The notes beneath the pieces were generated by a model. That model ran no database searches and had not been told where the DNA came from. It was given only the letters and a program-made list of their open reading frames with translations. Positions 16,708 through 26,430 of a DNA stretch of 64,000 nt are shown piece by piece. Within the stretch, counting starts at the first letter, position 1, and every line of letters begins with the position of its first letter. Source of the DNA: an uncultured Clostridium sp. (lineage in GTDB: Bacteria > Bacillota > Clostridia > Lachnospirales > Lachnospiraceae); contig CAMYAO010000007.1 in assembly GCA_947253885.1 (NCBI GenBank), forward strand, positions 42,037 through 106,036. Reading direction: 5' to 3'. The position numbers and the translations under genes are program-made.

Positions 16708-19031
16708 TAATTGCCCCCTAAGAAATCTTCAAATTCATCTCTTAGCCTAAAGCCTTTTAGCAGTGTGGTCTTCTCACCACCAGCCTTTGGTCTTTTCCTA
16801 ACAACCTCAGCAAACTTCCTAAGTTCATGGTTGAAGTTTCTGCTGTTTTCAAAATAGCAACCATTTTGCTCACACCACCTTTTGTAGTGGTCATAGACTG
16901 AAGCTGTTCTAACTTCAGCCGTATCATCAGCAATCAGTTTATCCTCGGCAAACTGAGCAAATTTATCGCTATCATGGGCATAGCTTAAAGTGGCATCTTT
17001 TACGCATTTTGGCGGATTAATTCCATCTTTTTTAAGTAGATAAAAACCATCAACAAGCCAGTTTAGAATGGCACTTTTGGCTTCATCTTTTGAAAATTCT
17101 TCCTTTAAGGTTTTATCCTGTTCATCATCTTCAAAGTGTCTATCAAAAGGAATGATATGCACACGATTACTTGAAAATATGGTCATATCGCTGATGATAG
17201 GAAGGTAGTTGGTGTTGACATAGAGTTTGAACTGAGATTTAAAGTCAAAGCTGTTCTCATGAAGAAATCTTGCATTTAATGTGTCATTCCCAGTCATGTT
17301 TTTTACTTGGGCTGCATTAAGGCAAAGTCCACGTCTTGGCTCTGCTATATTGGCAAAACGAATACCAGCAAGTCTTGCAATGTCCTCAGATGGCTGAGAG
17401 CTGTTGGGATTGCTCTTGACAGCAATGGTTTCAGGTCTAACTGCTTTACCATAATCACCCATAACAAATAAGACACTTTCCATAAGCGTTCCTTTGCCAT
17501 TTCTAGTAGTCTCACCATAGAGAAAAAACATACACTCATACTTGGTTTCACCAGTTACGGCATATCCAAGGGACTTTTTAAGAAATAGGGTTTTCTCTTT
17601 ATCTGAACTCATGATTTCATCTACAAAGGAATTAAATCTTTCACTTTTTGCAAGTGGATCATAATCGACCATTGAAACCTTGGTAATGTAGTCATCAGCA
17701 CTATGGTCACGAAAGATTCCATGCTTCAAATCAAGCGTTCCATTTCTGCAGTTAAAGAGGTAGATATTTTTATCAAACTCAGCCATTGGAATTGGATAGA
17801 CGCTTTGTGCTTCCTTGATACAAATCTCTCTACACCTTCTAGTACTCCACTGATTCCAAAGTTTCACTGCATAAGACCTTTTAGCCTCATTTCTGATAGT
17901 GCCTGCGTGCTGAATAAGTGATAAGGCTAAATCTTTACAAAGTTCCATAGTTTTTAGAGTTCCTGTATCTTTAGTCCATTTGATTCCATCATAGAAAAAC
18001 CACATTTTTCTTTCAGGAACGTACCTAAGAACCTCCTTAAACACATCGGCAAAAAGTCTGCCTTTTCCTAAATCACCATTTAAGTAGACCTTGTTATCTT
18101 CAGGATTTATTTCTTGAAGTTTAGTTAAGATGTCATTAAAATCTTCATCAGCAGTCCTATGCCATAAGGGCTTATAGAAGGTCTTACACATGGAAACTGC
18201 CTTTCTGATGGTTATGTTTCCGTAGGTATCACTACCTCTTTGTTCATCCCACTTAGGTCTATACAGAGCAGATTTTCTAAATAGCCTATCTATCTGATCC
18301 GTATCGCCATTGCAGTAGAAAGAAAGAATCGAACATAAGGCTGCATCTGCTTCACTTTGTGATGGAAAGCCAGTAATATCGCCATTCCAGAGCCTTGTAA
18401 ATTTCTTTCCATTTACTGCATTTCCTGCCTTTTGAGTAACGGATTCATCGCTTAGATAGGACTTGACCTCTGAACTTTCTACAAAAGTTTCTGGCATAGT
18501 TTCTCTTTTCATGTAGGTATCAATAAGCCACTTGATGCCATCATCTTCCGTTACCAGCTCTCCTTGTTGATAGACATTTCCTGTTACTGTAAAGAACCTG
18601 TTTGTGACGCCACCCGGATAGACCTCTACGTTTTTTCCTTTTAGTTTGTAGGAGACAATGTCATATTTTTTGTAGTAATGACAGAGAATATGAAGTCCAG
18701 TTCCACTTGGACTATATTCAATGTAGGCATTCGGAAAATGCTCCAGTATCTCCATAGCCCAGTCAGAAATTTCTCCATTCTTTACGCAGTGATCAAGGTC
18801 AATAGCAATCATGTCCTCATCGATTCTTATGGCAAGACCATCATAGGTAGATAGCTTTTCTATTGCCTTATCAAAATTTGTAAAATCTGATGGCATATTT
18901 ACTCTTGCTTTGTTTCCAGTAACTAGACTATAGGGCACTTTGCTGTTTCTTCTTTCCTTTGCATCTTCAAGTCTCCATGCTCCAAAGATTTCTTTTTCTT
19001 TTAAGTTTTTTGGTAAGTTTTCATAACTCAT
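16707..19031 (-). CDS. P4-family primase-helicase (prim-pol plus SF3 helicase)
   Basis: 774 residues, intact, on the minus strand with AAAGGAG before ATG 19031. The N-terminal bifunctional primase-polymerase domain (about 1-170) shows IAIDLDHC, EYSPSGTGLHILCHY and RFFTVTGN. A linker and D5-type region follow, then a superfamily 3 helicase with Walker A GETTRNGKGTLMES (about 503-516) and a C-terminal winged-helix-like part. Such proteins start replication of phages, satellites and plasmids. The neighbours on the same strand are a small unknown gene and a P27 small terminase. Upstream, in the opposite direction, lies an XRE regulator remnant. This is a phage or satellite replication module. Confidence 0.88.
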   Translation of the reverse strand: MSYENLPKNLKEKEIFGAWRLEDAKERRNSKVPYSLVTGNKARVNMPSDFTNFDKAIEKLSTYDGLAIRIDEDMIAIDLDHCVKNGEISDWAMEILEHFPNAYIEYSPSGTGLHILCHYYKKYDIVSYKLKGKNVEVYPGGVTNRFFTVTGNVYQQGELVTEDDGIKWLIDTYMKRETMPETFVESSEVKSYLSDESVTQKAGNAVNGKKFTRLWNGDITGFPSQSEADAALCSILSFYCNGDTDQIDRLFRKSALYRPKWDEQRGSDTYGNITIRKAVSMCKTFYKPLWHRTADEDFNDILTKLQEINPEDNKVYLNGDLGKGRLFADVFKEVLRYVPERKMWFFYDGIKWTKDTGTLKTMELCKDLALSLIQHAGTIRNEAKRSYAVKLWNQWSTRRCREICIKEAQSVYPIPMAEFDKNIYLFNCRNGTLDLKHGIFRDHSADDYITKVSMVDYDPLAKSERFNSFVDEIMSSDKEKTLFLKKSLGYAVTGETKYECMFFLYGETTRNGKGTLMESVLFVMGDYGKAVRPETIAVKSNPNSSQPSEDIARLAGIRFANIAEPRRGLCLNAAQVKNMTGNDTLNARFLHENSFDFKSQFKLYVNTNYLPIISDMTIFSSNRVHIIPFDRHFEDDEQDKTLKEEFSKDEAKSAILNWLVDGFYLLKKDGINPPKCVKDATLSYAHDSDKFAQFAEDKLIADDTAEVRTASVYDHYKRWCEQNGCYFENSRNFNHELRKFAEVVRKRPKAGGEKTTLLKGFRLRDEFEDFLGGN

Positions 19032-19408
19032 TTTTTCACTCCTTTATTTTTCTAATATTAGAAGGACATTTATTTCTCTTTTAAGAACCAATTTTTCCTT
19101 ACAAATCACAGGCAAAGAAATTTGATGTTTTGTAAACCATCTAGGAAAATTTCTAGAAAAAAGTTTCTCTAAGGCTCCGTAAATTTTGTCCTTCTACTAG
19201 GTAGCCTTGGGAGAAGACAAAATCTGACGCTTTTATAAAAAATATTTTTCCTTGCATCTATAAGCGAAGAAAGAGCTATAATCGAACCCCTAAAAATAAA
19301 AAATCTCCCAAAACTACATGAGATAGCCTTAGGGAGTAGAAAAATTCATGAATATATGTTATTATAGTGTACAATGGAAATTTTTACGCAGTGGAGATGT
19401 ATAATTAG
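19032..19408. other. Divergent regulatory gap between primase and XRE remnant
   Basis: No gene seen in 377 bp. On the minus strand it holds the primase ribosome binding site (AAAGGAG) and the perfect palindrome TCTAATATTAGA (19051-19062), a possible operator. An imperfect inverted repeat pairs ATTTTGTC-CTTC (19183-19194) with GAAGACAAAAT (19213-19223). A shorter one is CTCCC...GGGAG near 19307-19337. Confidence 0.4.
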
Positions 19409-19615
19409 ATTTCCAGATGAAATTAAAAGAATTAGACAACGATGCTTTCTGATACAGCAAGACTTTGCTAAAGAAATTAAGGTGGCATTTTCTACTGTGA
19501 ATAGATGGGAAGGTGGCAAAGCCTAACCTTAATGCTATGAAAAATATAAAAGAGTTCTGCTCAGAACATGATGTTGATTATTCAGATGTAGAAGAGCTTC
19601 TTACAAGACTTGGTA
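19409..19615 (+). pseudogene. XRE-type helix-turn-helix regulator remnant
   Basis: The sequence reads IRFPDEIKRIRQRCFLIQQD, then FAKEIKVAFSTVNRWEGGKA, a typical Cro/CI helix-turn-helix. It hits a stop just after GGKA; the other frame resumes as AKPNLNAMKNIKEF. The expected protein would read GGKAKPNL, so the break is explained by loss of one 5-bp unit from a CAAAG CAAAG tandem. The 3' part continues to about EELL and then joins IS3 transposase sequence. It is divergent from the primase, where a satellite or phage repressor would be expected. Confidence 0.55.
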
Positions 19616-19639
19616 TGGTTGGAAAAACTGAAATCAACA

Positions 19640-19872
19640 AGGTGTATGATATATCTGGAATAGAAAGATCATTAAGTAAAAAAAGTAGTCCTTATAATAA
19701 TGCTGTAGCTGAAGCATTTAATAAGGTAATGAAGACAGAATTTGTATATCAGAAAAAATTTACAAGCTTAAAACAACTAAAATTAGAATTATCAGAGTAT
19801 GTTTATGGGTACAACAACCTAAGGATCCATGGATCATTAGGTTACTTGACACCAGTTAAATATATAAGTTAG
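19640..19872 (+). pseudogene. IS3/IS150-family transposase, C-terminal remnant
   Basis: The end of the frame shows ERSLSKKSSPYNNAVAEAFN and GYNNLRIHGSLGYLTPVKY, the last part of the DDE integrase core of IS3-family OrfB (the final glutamate region). Everything upstream is missing and is replaced by the XRE remnant. No intact terminal inverted repeats are recognised. It lies 80 bases before the adhesin and may have helped bring it in. Confidence 0.75.
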
Positions 19873-19952
19873 TACGTTCGATTTTAGATTGTACAAATAG
19901 GTGTTGACAATCTAGTAGATAGATAAAGAAAATTGTGAAAAGGAAGCTAAAT

Positions 19953-22900
19953 ATGAAAAAAATGAGAAAGTTTATGGTACTTTTGATAGTTACTATCACG
20001 ATGGTGTCAAATATCGCCACAGCCTTTGCGACTGATGGGGGTGGAGGGCTGCCAAAATCGGTTAGTGATGACGATAAATGCCCTATTGTGGCAGGAGCTA
20101 ACATTCCTGCAAGGCCAGTAAAACTTGGAGAAGGAGAAACGGCACAAAGTCTTACAAAAAATCCAGACCAACCAGATATCTATAACTTGCGTACAGACTA
20201 TAAGGTTGAGAGAGTGGATGCTGATGGAAAATCCTCTTATAAAATCAACTACCAACCCTACATAGCTAGTGTTGGTGAATCTGCAACAAAAGAAGAAAAA
20301 GATAGGATAAGTAAGACAATTACCTTACCTAAATTTTCTGATTATTACATTCCTAAAAATGATGCAGGAAATAGAATTGAAAATTATAATATTAATTATG
20401 ATATGATAGTAAAAAAAGCAAAAGATGGAAAAATAAGTGGTGACAAAGAAATTGGACTTAGGTATGAAGGGAGTCAAGAATTTCTTTATTATGGAAAAGA
20501 AAACGAAGTAACAGTCAAACACGTTTTTCAAGACATCTTAGACTTAAATAAGTATACAAATTTAGGTGGAGATGACCAAAAAGAAATAACTACAAAGCAA
20601 AAAGGTAACACTGCTTCTATTTTGGAAATAAAACCACTTGATGAAAAAGATAGAAAAGGCTTTGTTCCAGAACAAGATTTTATCAAGATACAAGTACCAA
20701 ATGATACTAAAGATTTTGTTGTAGAATATCGTTACAACCGTGCCCATTTTGATGTAGTTTTTGACACACAAGGTGGAACACCACTTCCGGCTCGTACTAT
20801 TTTTTATCAACAAGTGATTCCTAAAATTGCCGATGCAGACATACCTACAAAAGTAGGCGGAGACTTTTTAGGCTGGAAATCATCTGTAAACTTAAAGAAA
20901 AAAGATGGCACTACAATTACAGCTGGTGCATTAATTTCAGAAAAAGATTTAGATTCAGGGCTAATCATGCCAGCAGAGAAAGTTACCTTCACAGCTGTGT
21001 GGCAGGACAAGGAAAAAGCTGACTATGCAGTACAATTCTGGGCAGAAAAGGCAGACCATGCCGATGGTGCTTCTCTAGCAGATAAGTACGACTATGTAGG
21101 CACTCGTGTCTATAAAAACCAAGACACAGGCTCGAGACCAGACTTGGATAACGTGTCTATAAAAGACATAGTATTTCCGAACCTGGATCAAGCCCGCCTA
21201 GACAAGATATGGGCCGGCGAAAACTTGAATTCTGGCAGAAATCCTTATCTAAACAAGTTCTATGTCTACAACCAAGACTTAACAGATAAAGAAAATAAAG
21301 ATCCTAAAACAAATGTCACAAAGACTGTATCAACCACAGGTAAAACAGTCTACAACATCTACTACGATAGACAAGTTTATGACCTTTACTTTACGAAATC
21401 TAACACAAACGCTAAAAGTTTTTATCCAGAAATATGGAAAAATGATAAAAAAGTAGGCGAAGAGGGGAATCCCTATCATTTTAAGGCACGCTATAACCAA
21501 AAGATGGTTGGCTTGTGGCCAGATGATATAAAGGAAGTAAGGGGATTTACTAGATATTACTCTAGTATAGGATGGTTACCAAATCTTAAGAATCCTAAAG
21601 TTATTTATAGGGACACTCCTCCCTACAGGCTTTCTGCTAACCTCTTTATAGATTGTCCTGAATTAATAAAACAAGATGGCTATGTTAGTGAAATAGACCT
21701 AGGCAATGGTCAAACAAAGCCAGCTAGCATTACAGACCTTTCCTTCGGGATTCAAGAAGATAATCACACACTACCCCACCACATAGACTTTTGGTTGGAT
21801 GGTTTTGAGGACAATCAAGTGATAGATTATGATCTCTACACCATAAAATCAGATACTGACAGAGAAGAGTACAAGCATCTTCCTCCAGATCTCCAAGGTT
21901 TTACACAAAAGGAAAAAAGAGGAATAGGGTCAAGATTTTATAACGATAGTGATTTAGAAGACCTTAATGACGACCGTGAGGAAACAACACCTTTTCCTGA
22001 GGTATATTCTAAAGAATTAGATGACTATGGAGATCCTAAACAAAAGGGCAAGCTATACTTTATGAGTGAATTTCCTAATGATGATTCTAAACAATTTGAC
22101 CAAAACGGCTACCTTAAATTTGAATACACTCGTAACAAGTATCCACTAAGATTTAACTACGACCCATCAAAGATTAAGGGCGATAGTGAGTTTAATTCTA
22201 CAAACCAACTAGATACCTTCTACGAATTTCCTCTAAAGGCTCTAAGCCCTGATGCGGATACAGAAAAAAGCTACAATACAGAAAATCCGAAAAACATATT
22301 GGATAATCCGAAAAAGTTACAAGAATTAGGTCTTACAGACTTAGTATTTACAGATACTGATGGCAAATTAAAAGTTAAGCGTCCGGACAACCTTTCAGAC
22401 CAAATGGTCTTTAAAGGCTGGGCATTAGACCCTGAAGGCACTAAGCTTATCTGGGAGAACCCGGGTGAAAAGATGCCTAACCACCCACTTAACTTATACG
22501 CAAAGTGGGGCGAGCCTGACTATAAATGGCAGGTAACCTTTGACCCTGATGGGGGAAAACTAGATCCAATAGATGAAGCAAAGATCACCACAACAAGAAA
22601 AACAATAAAAGAAGGTGACACAGGTGATAAGAAAGAAATCACCTACGCAAAAAAAGAAGCCAATGAAGATGATAAGCAAATCTTTACTGTCGTCCAAAGG
22701 CAAAAGCTAGTAGAACCTCAAAAACCAACCAAAAAAGGCTATGACTTCTTGGGTTGGGAGGTAATCCGCTACAATAAGGATGACAAAGGTAATTACACAA
22801 ATGAGAAAGATATACAAAGATCCAAAGATTATCTAAAGGATTACAAAGTGCCAGAGCTTTACACCTTTGGCAATGATGTAGTATCTCCTCTCTACCTAAA

Positions 22901-25900
22901 GGCAATTTGGGTTCCAAACGACAGGGTTGATGTCAAGGTAGAACACTATTTCTTGGATAGGGAATTTAATTTAGACGGAAATAGAAAGCCAAATCCAGAA
23001 GTGGTAACACAAGAAGGTAAAAGAGTGGGGCGTATGGTTCCTGCAACTGCAATAAAGAAAACCGAGAAGTATCTACTCGCAACTCATGATGAACTCGATA
23101 AAAAATTAACAGGTGATTTAAAAGAACAATACAAAGAATATAATACTCGTACGCATGCAAACAACTCATTCTATCAAAACTTCAGGGTTGAACCAGAAAA
23201 AATTGTAGATTCAGCAACTGGAGAGATGGTATATAATCCTAAAGCCGCAAACAACGTCTTCAAATTCTTCTATATACCTATTAGGACTCGAGAGTATAAG
23301 GTTAATTATGTTGACGTAAGCTATAAGGGATCAGCAGACGAGAAAAAAGGTGCGATAATCCCACAAGAAACAGTTGTTAATGGCAACCGTGACTTTGACG
23401 CAAGAAACTACAAAAAAATCCCAGGTTGGGTCCTAACAAGCGATCCACAACAACAACTATCCTTCGATGTAAATGAAGAAACAAATGAATTAAAAGGCAT
23501 CAACGGTACAGGTAAAAAAGAAATTACTTTCTATTATAGAGATGTCAGAATAATAGAAGTGTCGGGTAAAGAGAATCCACCAGAGGGTTATGTCAGAGTG
23601 AACTTCAAGGCTGGCGAAAACGGCAAACTCGAAGAAGGCGATAAAGCCAAAACTGTTAGCTACGACGTTGTAAAGGGCCTAGAATTTTCTAATATCCCAG
23701 TTCCTGATTATAATTCAGACAAAACTGGTGTAGAAATTGTACCTAATGAGGGCTATCAATTTGTAGGTTGGGAACGCCAAGGAGATTCAACAAAAGGTCT
23801 ATTAAATGAGGCGGATCAAGTTTATGACAACTACACCTTTGTAGCGAAATTTAAAAAACCACAAGGCAAACTAACCATCAAAAAAGTCCTAGAAAACCAA
23901 CCTGTAAAAAAACAGTCAATGATGACCAGGATGGCAGTTTCAGATCCATTGAAGTTTAAATTCAAAGTCACAGGACCAAAGATAAATGGATCTAAAAATA
24001 ATGAGCCAACAGAATATACAGAAGTATTTGAATTGGTCGCTGGCGAAACAAAAGTATTAGAAAATCTATTTAACGGAGACTATAAGGTTGAAGAAATAGA
24101 AAACCATGGTTATACTCCATATTACATTGAAGGTGACTATGATAAGACTAGTTCAAAATTATCAGCAGATCCAATAAAAGTAAAATTGGAAAAAACTAAT
24201 AATAAAAAAGACTATGAAAAGACCTTAACTGTAGTAAACAAAAACGTCAAACCGGGAGAAGCTGAAACTCCGAATAAAAATATGATAGATATTACAGTTA
24301 AGAAAGTTTGGAAAGGCGGCAAGAAGCCAGCTACTACTATTGAACTTTGGAGAAAAGGTCAAGGTTTAGATGGAAAGGCTATTGATGAAAAAGTGGAAGG
24401 AATAGGAGACTTTATTACAAGAGATGGAGGAGATGATGAGCAGTCTCATATCTTCAAAGACCTTCCAAAACACGACCCAAGTGGTAGGGAATTTGAATAT
24501 TATGTAAAAGAAGAAAATGTTCCGGACAATTATACTAACAAAATAACTGGATCTATGGATAAAGGCTTTACAGTAACAAATACTTATCAGAAAGTAGATG
24601 TAGAAGCTAATAAAGTTTGGAAAGGCGATTTAAAAGAAGGTGAAACAAGACCAACTATTTACTTCAAACTTTACAGGAAAATCAAAGACGGTGAAGAAAT
24701 AGAAGTCCAAGATCAAGAAGTGAAAAAACTTGAAAATGGTATAACAAAAGTAACTTGGAAAGACCTAGATAGATTTGATGAGAATGGCAATGAATTTATT
24801 TATTCAGTAAAAGAAGTTAAAGAAAACGGATCTGATTTTACTCCTGAAGGGTATACTAAAAAAGAAGATGGCCTAACCGTAACAAATACTAAAGATACAG
24901 TTGCGCCTTCAACTCCTGAGACTAATACAATCACTGTCAAGGCGACTAAGATTTGGCAAGGTGGGCCTGTAGAAGACCATGGTCCAGTTACTCTTCAACT
25001 TATGAGAAAAAGCTCTAAGCTTGATAGTAAGTACGAAAAAGTTGATACTAATTACACTATCTTAGAAGATGGAAGAACTTATGTTTGGGAAAATCTTCAA
25101 ATTAAAGATGCGGAAGATCATCTCTACATTTATGATGTTGTAGAAGTTGGTGTTGGTTTAGATCATATTTATGAACGAAATGGTAACAAGTATCTATCAA
25201 CCGTTAAAAAAGATATTGATAATTCAACAGATGACACTTTGGTTTTCAAGGTAGAAAATGCCTACCAAAAGCCACAAGTTCCAAATAATATAATTGCTTA
25301 TAAGAAATGGGTGAATGTACCAAATAATATCACTAAGCCAAATGTATTTTTCCAACTTCAAAGAAATATCGATGGTGAAGTTCCTTACGATGTGGAAGGA
25401 CAAAGGATTGAAGTAGGAAATGTAGTAAATCAGGATGGCTTCATAGAAGTAAACTTTGGCGAGCAGGACGAAAAAGATGAAAAAGGTAATCCATACACTT
25501 ATTCAGTAAGAGAATTGGATATAAATGGAAATCCATTTGATAATTTAGATTATGAGACTACTGTGGATGGTCTTTATGTTGTAAACACATACAAAACCAA
25601 AGCCCCAGTTCCAGTTCCAGATCCAACTCCAGATCCTATGGTTCCTGGAGGGGACGATACACCATCAACTCCAGATAAACCGGATGAACCGGAAACTCCA
25701 AAACCAGAAAAACCAAGTGATGATCCAAAGAAACCGGCAAAGCCAAGCGATGATCCAAAGAAACCGGCAAAGCCAAGCGATAATCCACAAAAACCTGTAG
25801 TAAATACAAAATTACCACAAACAGGAGATAGTTCAAATGCAGGAATATTTACAGGATTATTAGCATTATCAGGTGGAGCATTAGCTATTCTTATATATTT

Positions 25901-25931
25901 GAGAAAACGCAAAATGAGAGAAGAAAACTAG
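19953..25931 (+). CDS. Giant LPXTG surface adhesin with InlB-type and Cna-B repeats
   Basis: 1992 residues. ATG 19953 follows AGGAAG; the GTG at 19935 is poorer. Signal peptide about 1-26 (ends TAFA). Residues about 260-350, 815-960 and 1215-1290 hold Listeria-Bacteroides (InlB B-type) repeats of the pattern FDTQGG...FLGWKS; about 990-1200 holds MucBP-like segments (VEHYFLDRE, NYVDVSYKG). A SpaA/Cna-B-like domain starts near 1306 (LTIKKVLEN), and four more Cna-B repeats start near 1447, 1549, 1660 and 1780 (for example ITVKKVWKGG). A Pro-rich wall-spanning region, LPQTG at 1954-1958, a membrane helix and RKRKMREEN give sortase anchoring. Codon choice (for example ACC, CTT/CTA, CCA) looks unlike the neighbours and recalls Tissierellia such as Anaerococcus or Peptoniphilus, so transfer is likely. 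Confidence 0.92.
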   Translation: MKKMRKFMVLLIVTITMVSNIATAFATDGGGGLPKSVSDDDKCPIVAGANIPARPVKLGEGETAQSLTKNPDQPDIYNLRTDYKVERVDADGKSSYKINYQPYIASVGESATKEEKDRISKTITLPKFSDYYIPKNDAGNRIENYNINYDMIVKKAKDGKISGDKEIGLRYEGSQEFLYYGKENEVTVKHVFQDILDLNKYTNLGGDDQKEITTKQKGNTASILEIKPLDEKDRKGFVPEQDFIKIQVPNDTKDFVVEYRYNRAHFDVVFDTQGGTPLPARTIFYQQVIPKIADADIPTKVGGDFLGWKSSVNLKKKDGTTITAGALISEKDLDSGLIMPAEKVTFTAVWQDKEKADYAVQFWAEKADHADGASLADKYDYVGTRVYKNQDTGSRPDLDNVSIKDIVFPNLDQARLDKIWAGENLNSGRNPYLNKFYVYNQDLTDKENKDPKTNVTKTVSTTGKTVYNIYYDRQVYDLYFTKSNTNAKSFYPEIWKNDKKVGEEGNPYHFKARYNQKMVGLWPDDIKEVRGFTRYYSSIGWLPNLKNPKVIYRDTPPYRLSANLFIDCPELIKQDGYVSEIDLGNGQTKPASITDLSFGIQEDNHTLPHHIDFWLDGFEDNQVIDYDLYTIKSDTDREEYKHLPPDLQGFTQKEKRGIGSRFYNDSDLEDLNDDREETTPFPEVYSKELDDYGDPKQKGKLYFMSEFPNDDSKQFDQNGYLKFEYTRNKYPLRFNYDPSKIKGDSEFNSTNQLDTFYEFPLKALSPDADTEKSYNTENPKNILDNPKKLQELGLTDLVFTDTDGKLKVKRPDNLSDQMVFKGWALDPEGTKLIWENPGEKMPNHPLNLYAKWGEPDYKWQVTFDPDGGKLDPIDEAKITTTRKTIKEGDTGDKKEITYAKKEANEDDKQIFTVVQRQKLVEPQKPTKKGYDFLGWEVIRYNKDDKGNYTNEKDIQRSKDYLKDYKVPELYTFGNDVVSPLYLKAIWVPNDRVDVKVEHYFLDREFNLDGNRKPNPEVVTQEGKRVGRMVPATAIKKTEKYLLATHDELDKKLTGDLKEQYKEYNTRTHANNSFYQNFRVEPEKIVDSATGEMVYNPKAANNVFKFFYIPIRTREYKVNYVDVSYKGSADEKKGAIIPQETVVNGNRDFDARNYKKIPGWVLTSDPQQQLSFDVNEETNELKGINGTGKKEITFYYRDVRIIEVSGKENPPEGYVRVNFKAGENGKLEEGDKAKTVSYDVVKGLEFSNIPVPDYNSDKTGVEIVPNEGYQFVGWERQGDSTKGLLNEADQVYDNYTFVAKFKKPQGKLTIKKVLENQPVKKQSMMTRMAVSDPLKFKFKVTGPKINGSKNNEPTEYTEVFELVAGETKVLENLFNGDYKVEEIENHGYTPYYIEGDYDKTSSKLSADPIKVKLEKTNNKKDYEKTLTVVNKNVKPGEAETPNKNMIDITVKKVWKGGKKPATTIELWRKGQGLDGKAIDEKVEGIGDFITRDGGDDEQSHIFKDLPKHDPSGREFEYYVKEENVPDNYTNKITGSMDKGFTVTNTYQKVDVEANKVWKGDLKEGETRPTIYFKLYRKIKDGEEIEVQDQEVKKLENGITKVTWKDLDRFDENGNEFIYSVKEVKENGSDFTPEGYTKKEDGLTVTNTKDTVAPSTPETNTITVKATKIWQGGPVEDHGPVTLQLMRKSSKLDSKYEKVDTNYTILEDGRTYVWENLQIKDAEDHLYIYDVVEVGVGLDHIYERNGNKYLSTVKKDIDNSTDDTLVFKVENAYQKPQVPNNIIAYKKWVNVPNNITKPNVFFQLQRNIDGEVPYDVEGQRIEVGNVVNQDGFIEVNFGEQDEKDEKGNPYTYSVRELDINGNPFDNLDYETTVDGLYVVNTYKTKAPVPVPDPTPDPMVPGGDDTPSTPDKPDEPETPKPEKPSDDPKKPAKPSDDPKKPAKPSDNPQKPVVNTKLPQTGDSSNAGIFTGLLALSGGALAILIYLRKRKMREEN
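25710..25799 (+). repeat. Three 30-bp tandem repeats in the adhesin wall region
   Basis: Units at 25710-25739, 25740-25769 and 25770-25799 encode KPSDDPKKPA, KPSDDPKKPA and KPSDNPQKPV. Copy number in such Pro-rich wall spacers often varies between strains. Confidence 0.9.
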
Positions 25932-25990
25932 ATGAAAAAATAGACTTAGAAAAAATTGTAGCAGAATTATAGTTTCAATAATCACAAGAA

Positions 25991-26038
25991 AACGACCACA
26001 CAGGAGCATTTCTACTCTTGTATGGTCGTTATTTCTTT
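25991..26038 (+). terminator. Terminator after the adhesin gene
   Basis: AACGACCA (25991-25998) pairs perfectly with TGGTCGTT (26023-26030); an inner stem ACAGGAG/CTCTTGT extends it. ATTTCTTTTG follows. Confidence 0.85.
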
Positions 26039-26100
26039 TGTCCGCTTAAAGGTTGTCAGTTAAACTTGATTTCCATAAATCCCTAACTGAATGCTCCTTA

Positions 26101-26137
26101 AGGGGTGTTTTTTATTGCTCATTTTATAGAAAGGAGG
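26101..26137 (+). repeat. 37-bp direct repeat, copy 2
   Basis: Identical to 15615-15651, including the AAAGGAGG site, but followed by different sequence (a 22-codon frame from ATG 26153 and an AACAGCC...GGCTGTT hairpin at 26168-26215) instead of the tape-measure start. Nothing recognisable is encoded between here and 26270. Confidence 0.95.
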
Positions 26138-26269
26138 TGCCCGTCCAAACCAATGCCACTACATTCTAACAGCCTAAGCAATGAGAGGACTATACCCTCA
26201 ACTGGCTGTTGGGGAGTATAACCACTACACTTTTATATTAGGAGGAGGTGTCAATAAGAAGGTGATAAT

Positions 26270-26419
26270 GTGAAAAAAAGAATTCATTGGAAGAAAATTG
26301 CAATTTTGAGTATTGGGATTATCATTATTGCAGGGGCGGCATTTCGTTTCCAAAAGGTGAATGACGGATATAAATTCTATTCGGACAGTGTAAAAAGTTA
26401 TCTGGAGTATAAAAAATAA
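26270..26419 (+). CDS. Small single-pass membrane protein
   Basis: 49 residues from GTG 26270, with AAGGTG 5 bases upstream; the ATG two bases earlier is followed at once by TGA. A basic start (KKRIHWKK), one hydrophobic helix (IAILSIGIIIIAGAAF) and a polar tail suggest a type II membrane anchor. The next frame starts 11 bases after the stop and could be the displaced continuation of the same gene. No family recognised. Confidence 0.4.
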   Translation: MKKRIHWKKIAILSIGIIIIAGAAFRFQKVNDGYKFYSDSVKSYLEYKK

Positions 26420-26430
26420 CAGAAAAAAAT

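Noticed and set aside
25710..25799. CRISPR-like array
   Set aside because: The three units are contiguous, in frame and encode KPSDDPKKPA; no spacers.
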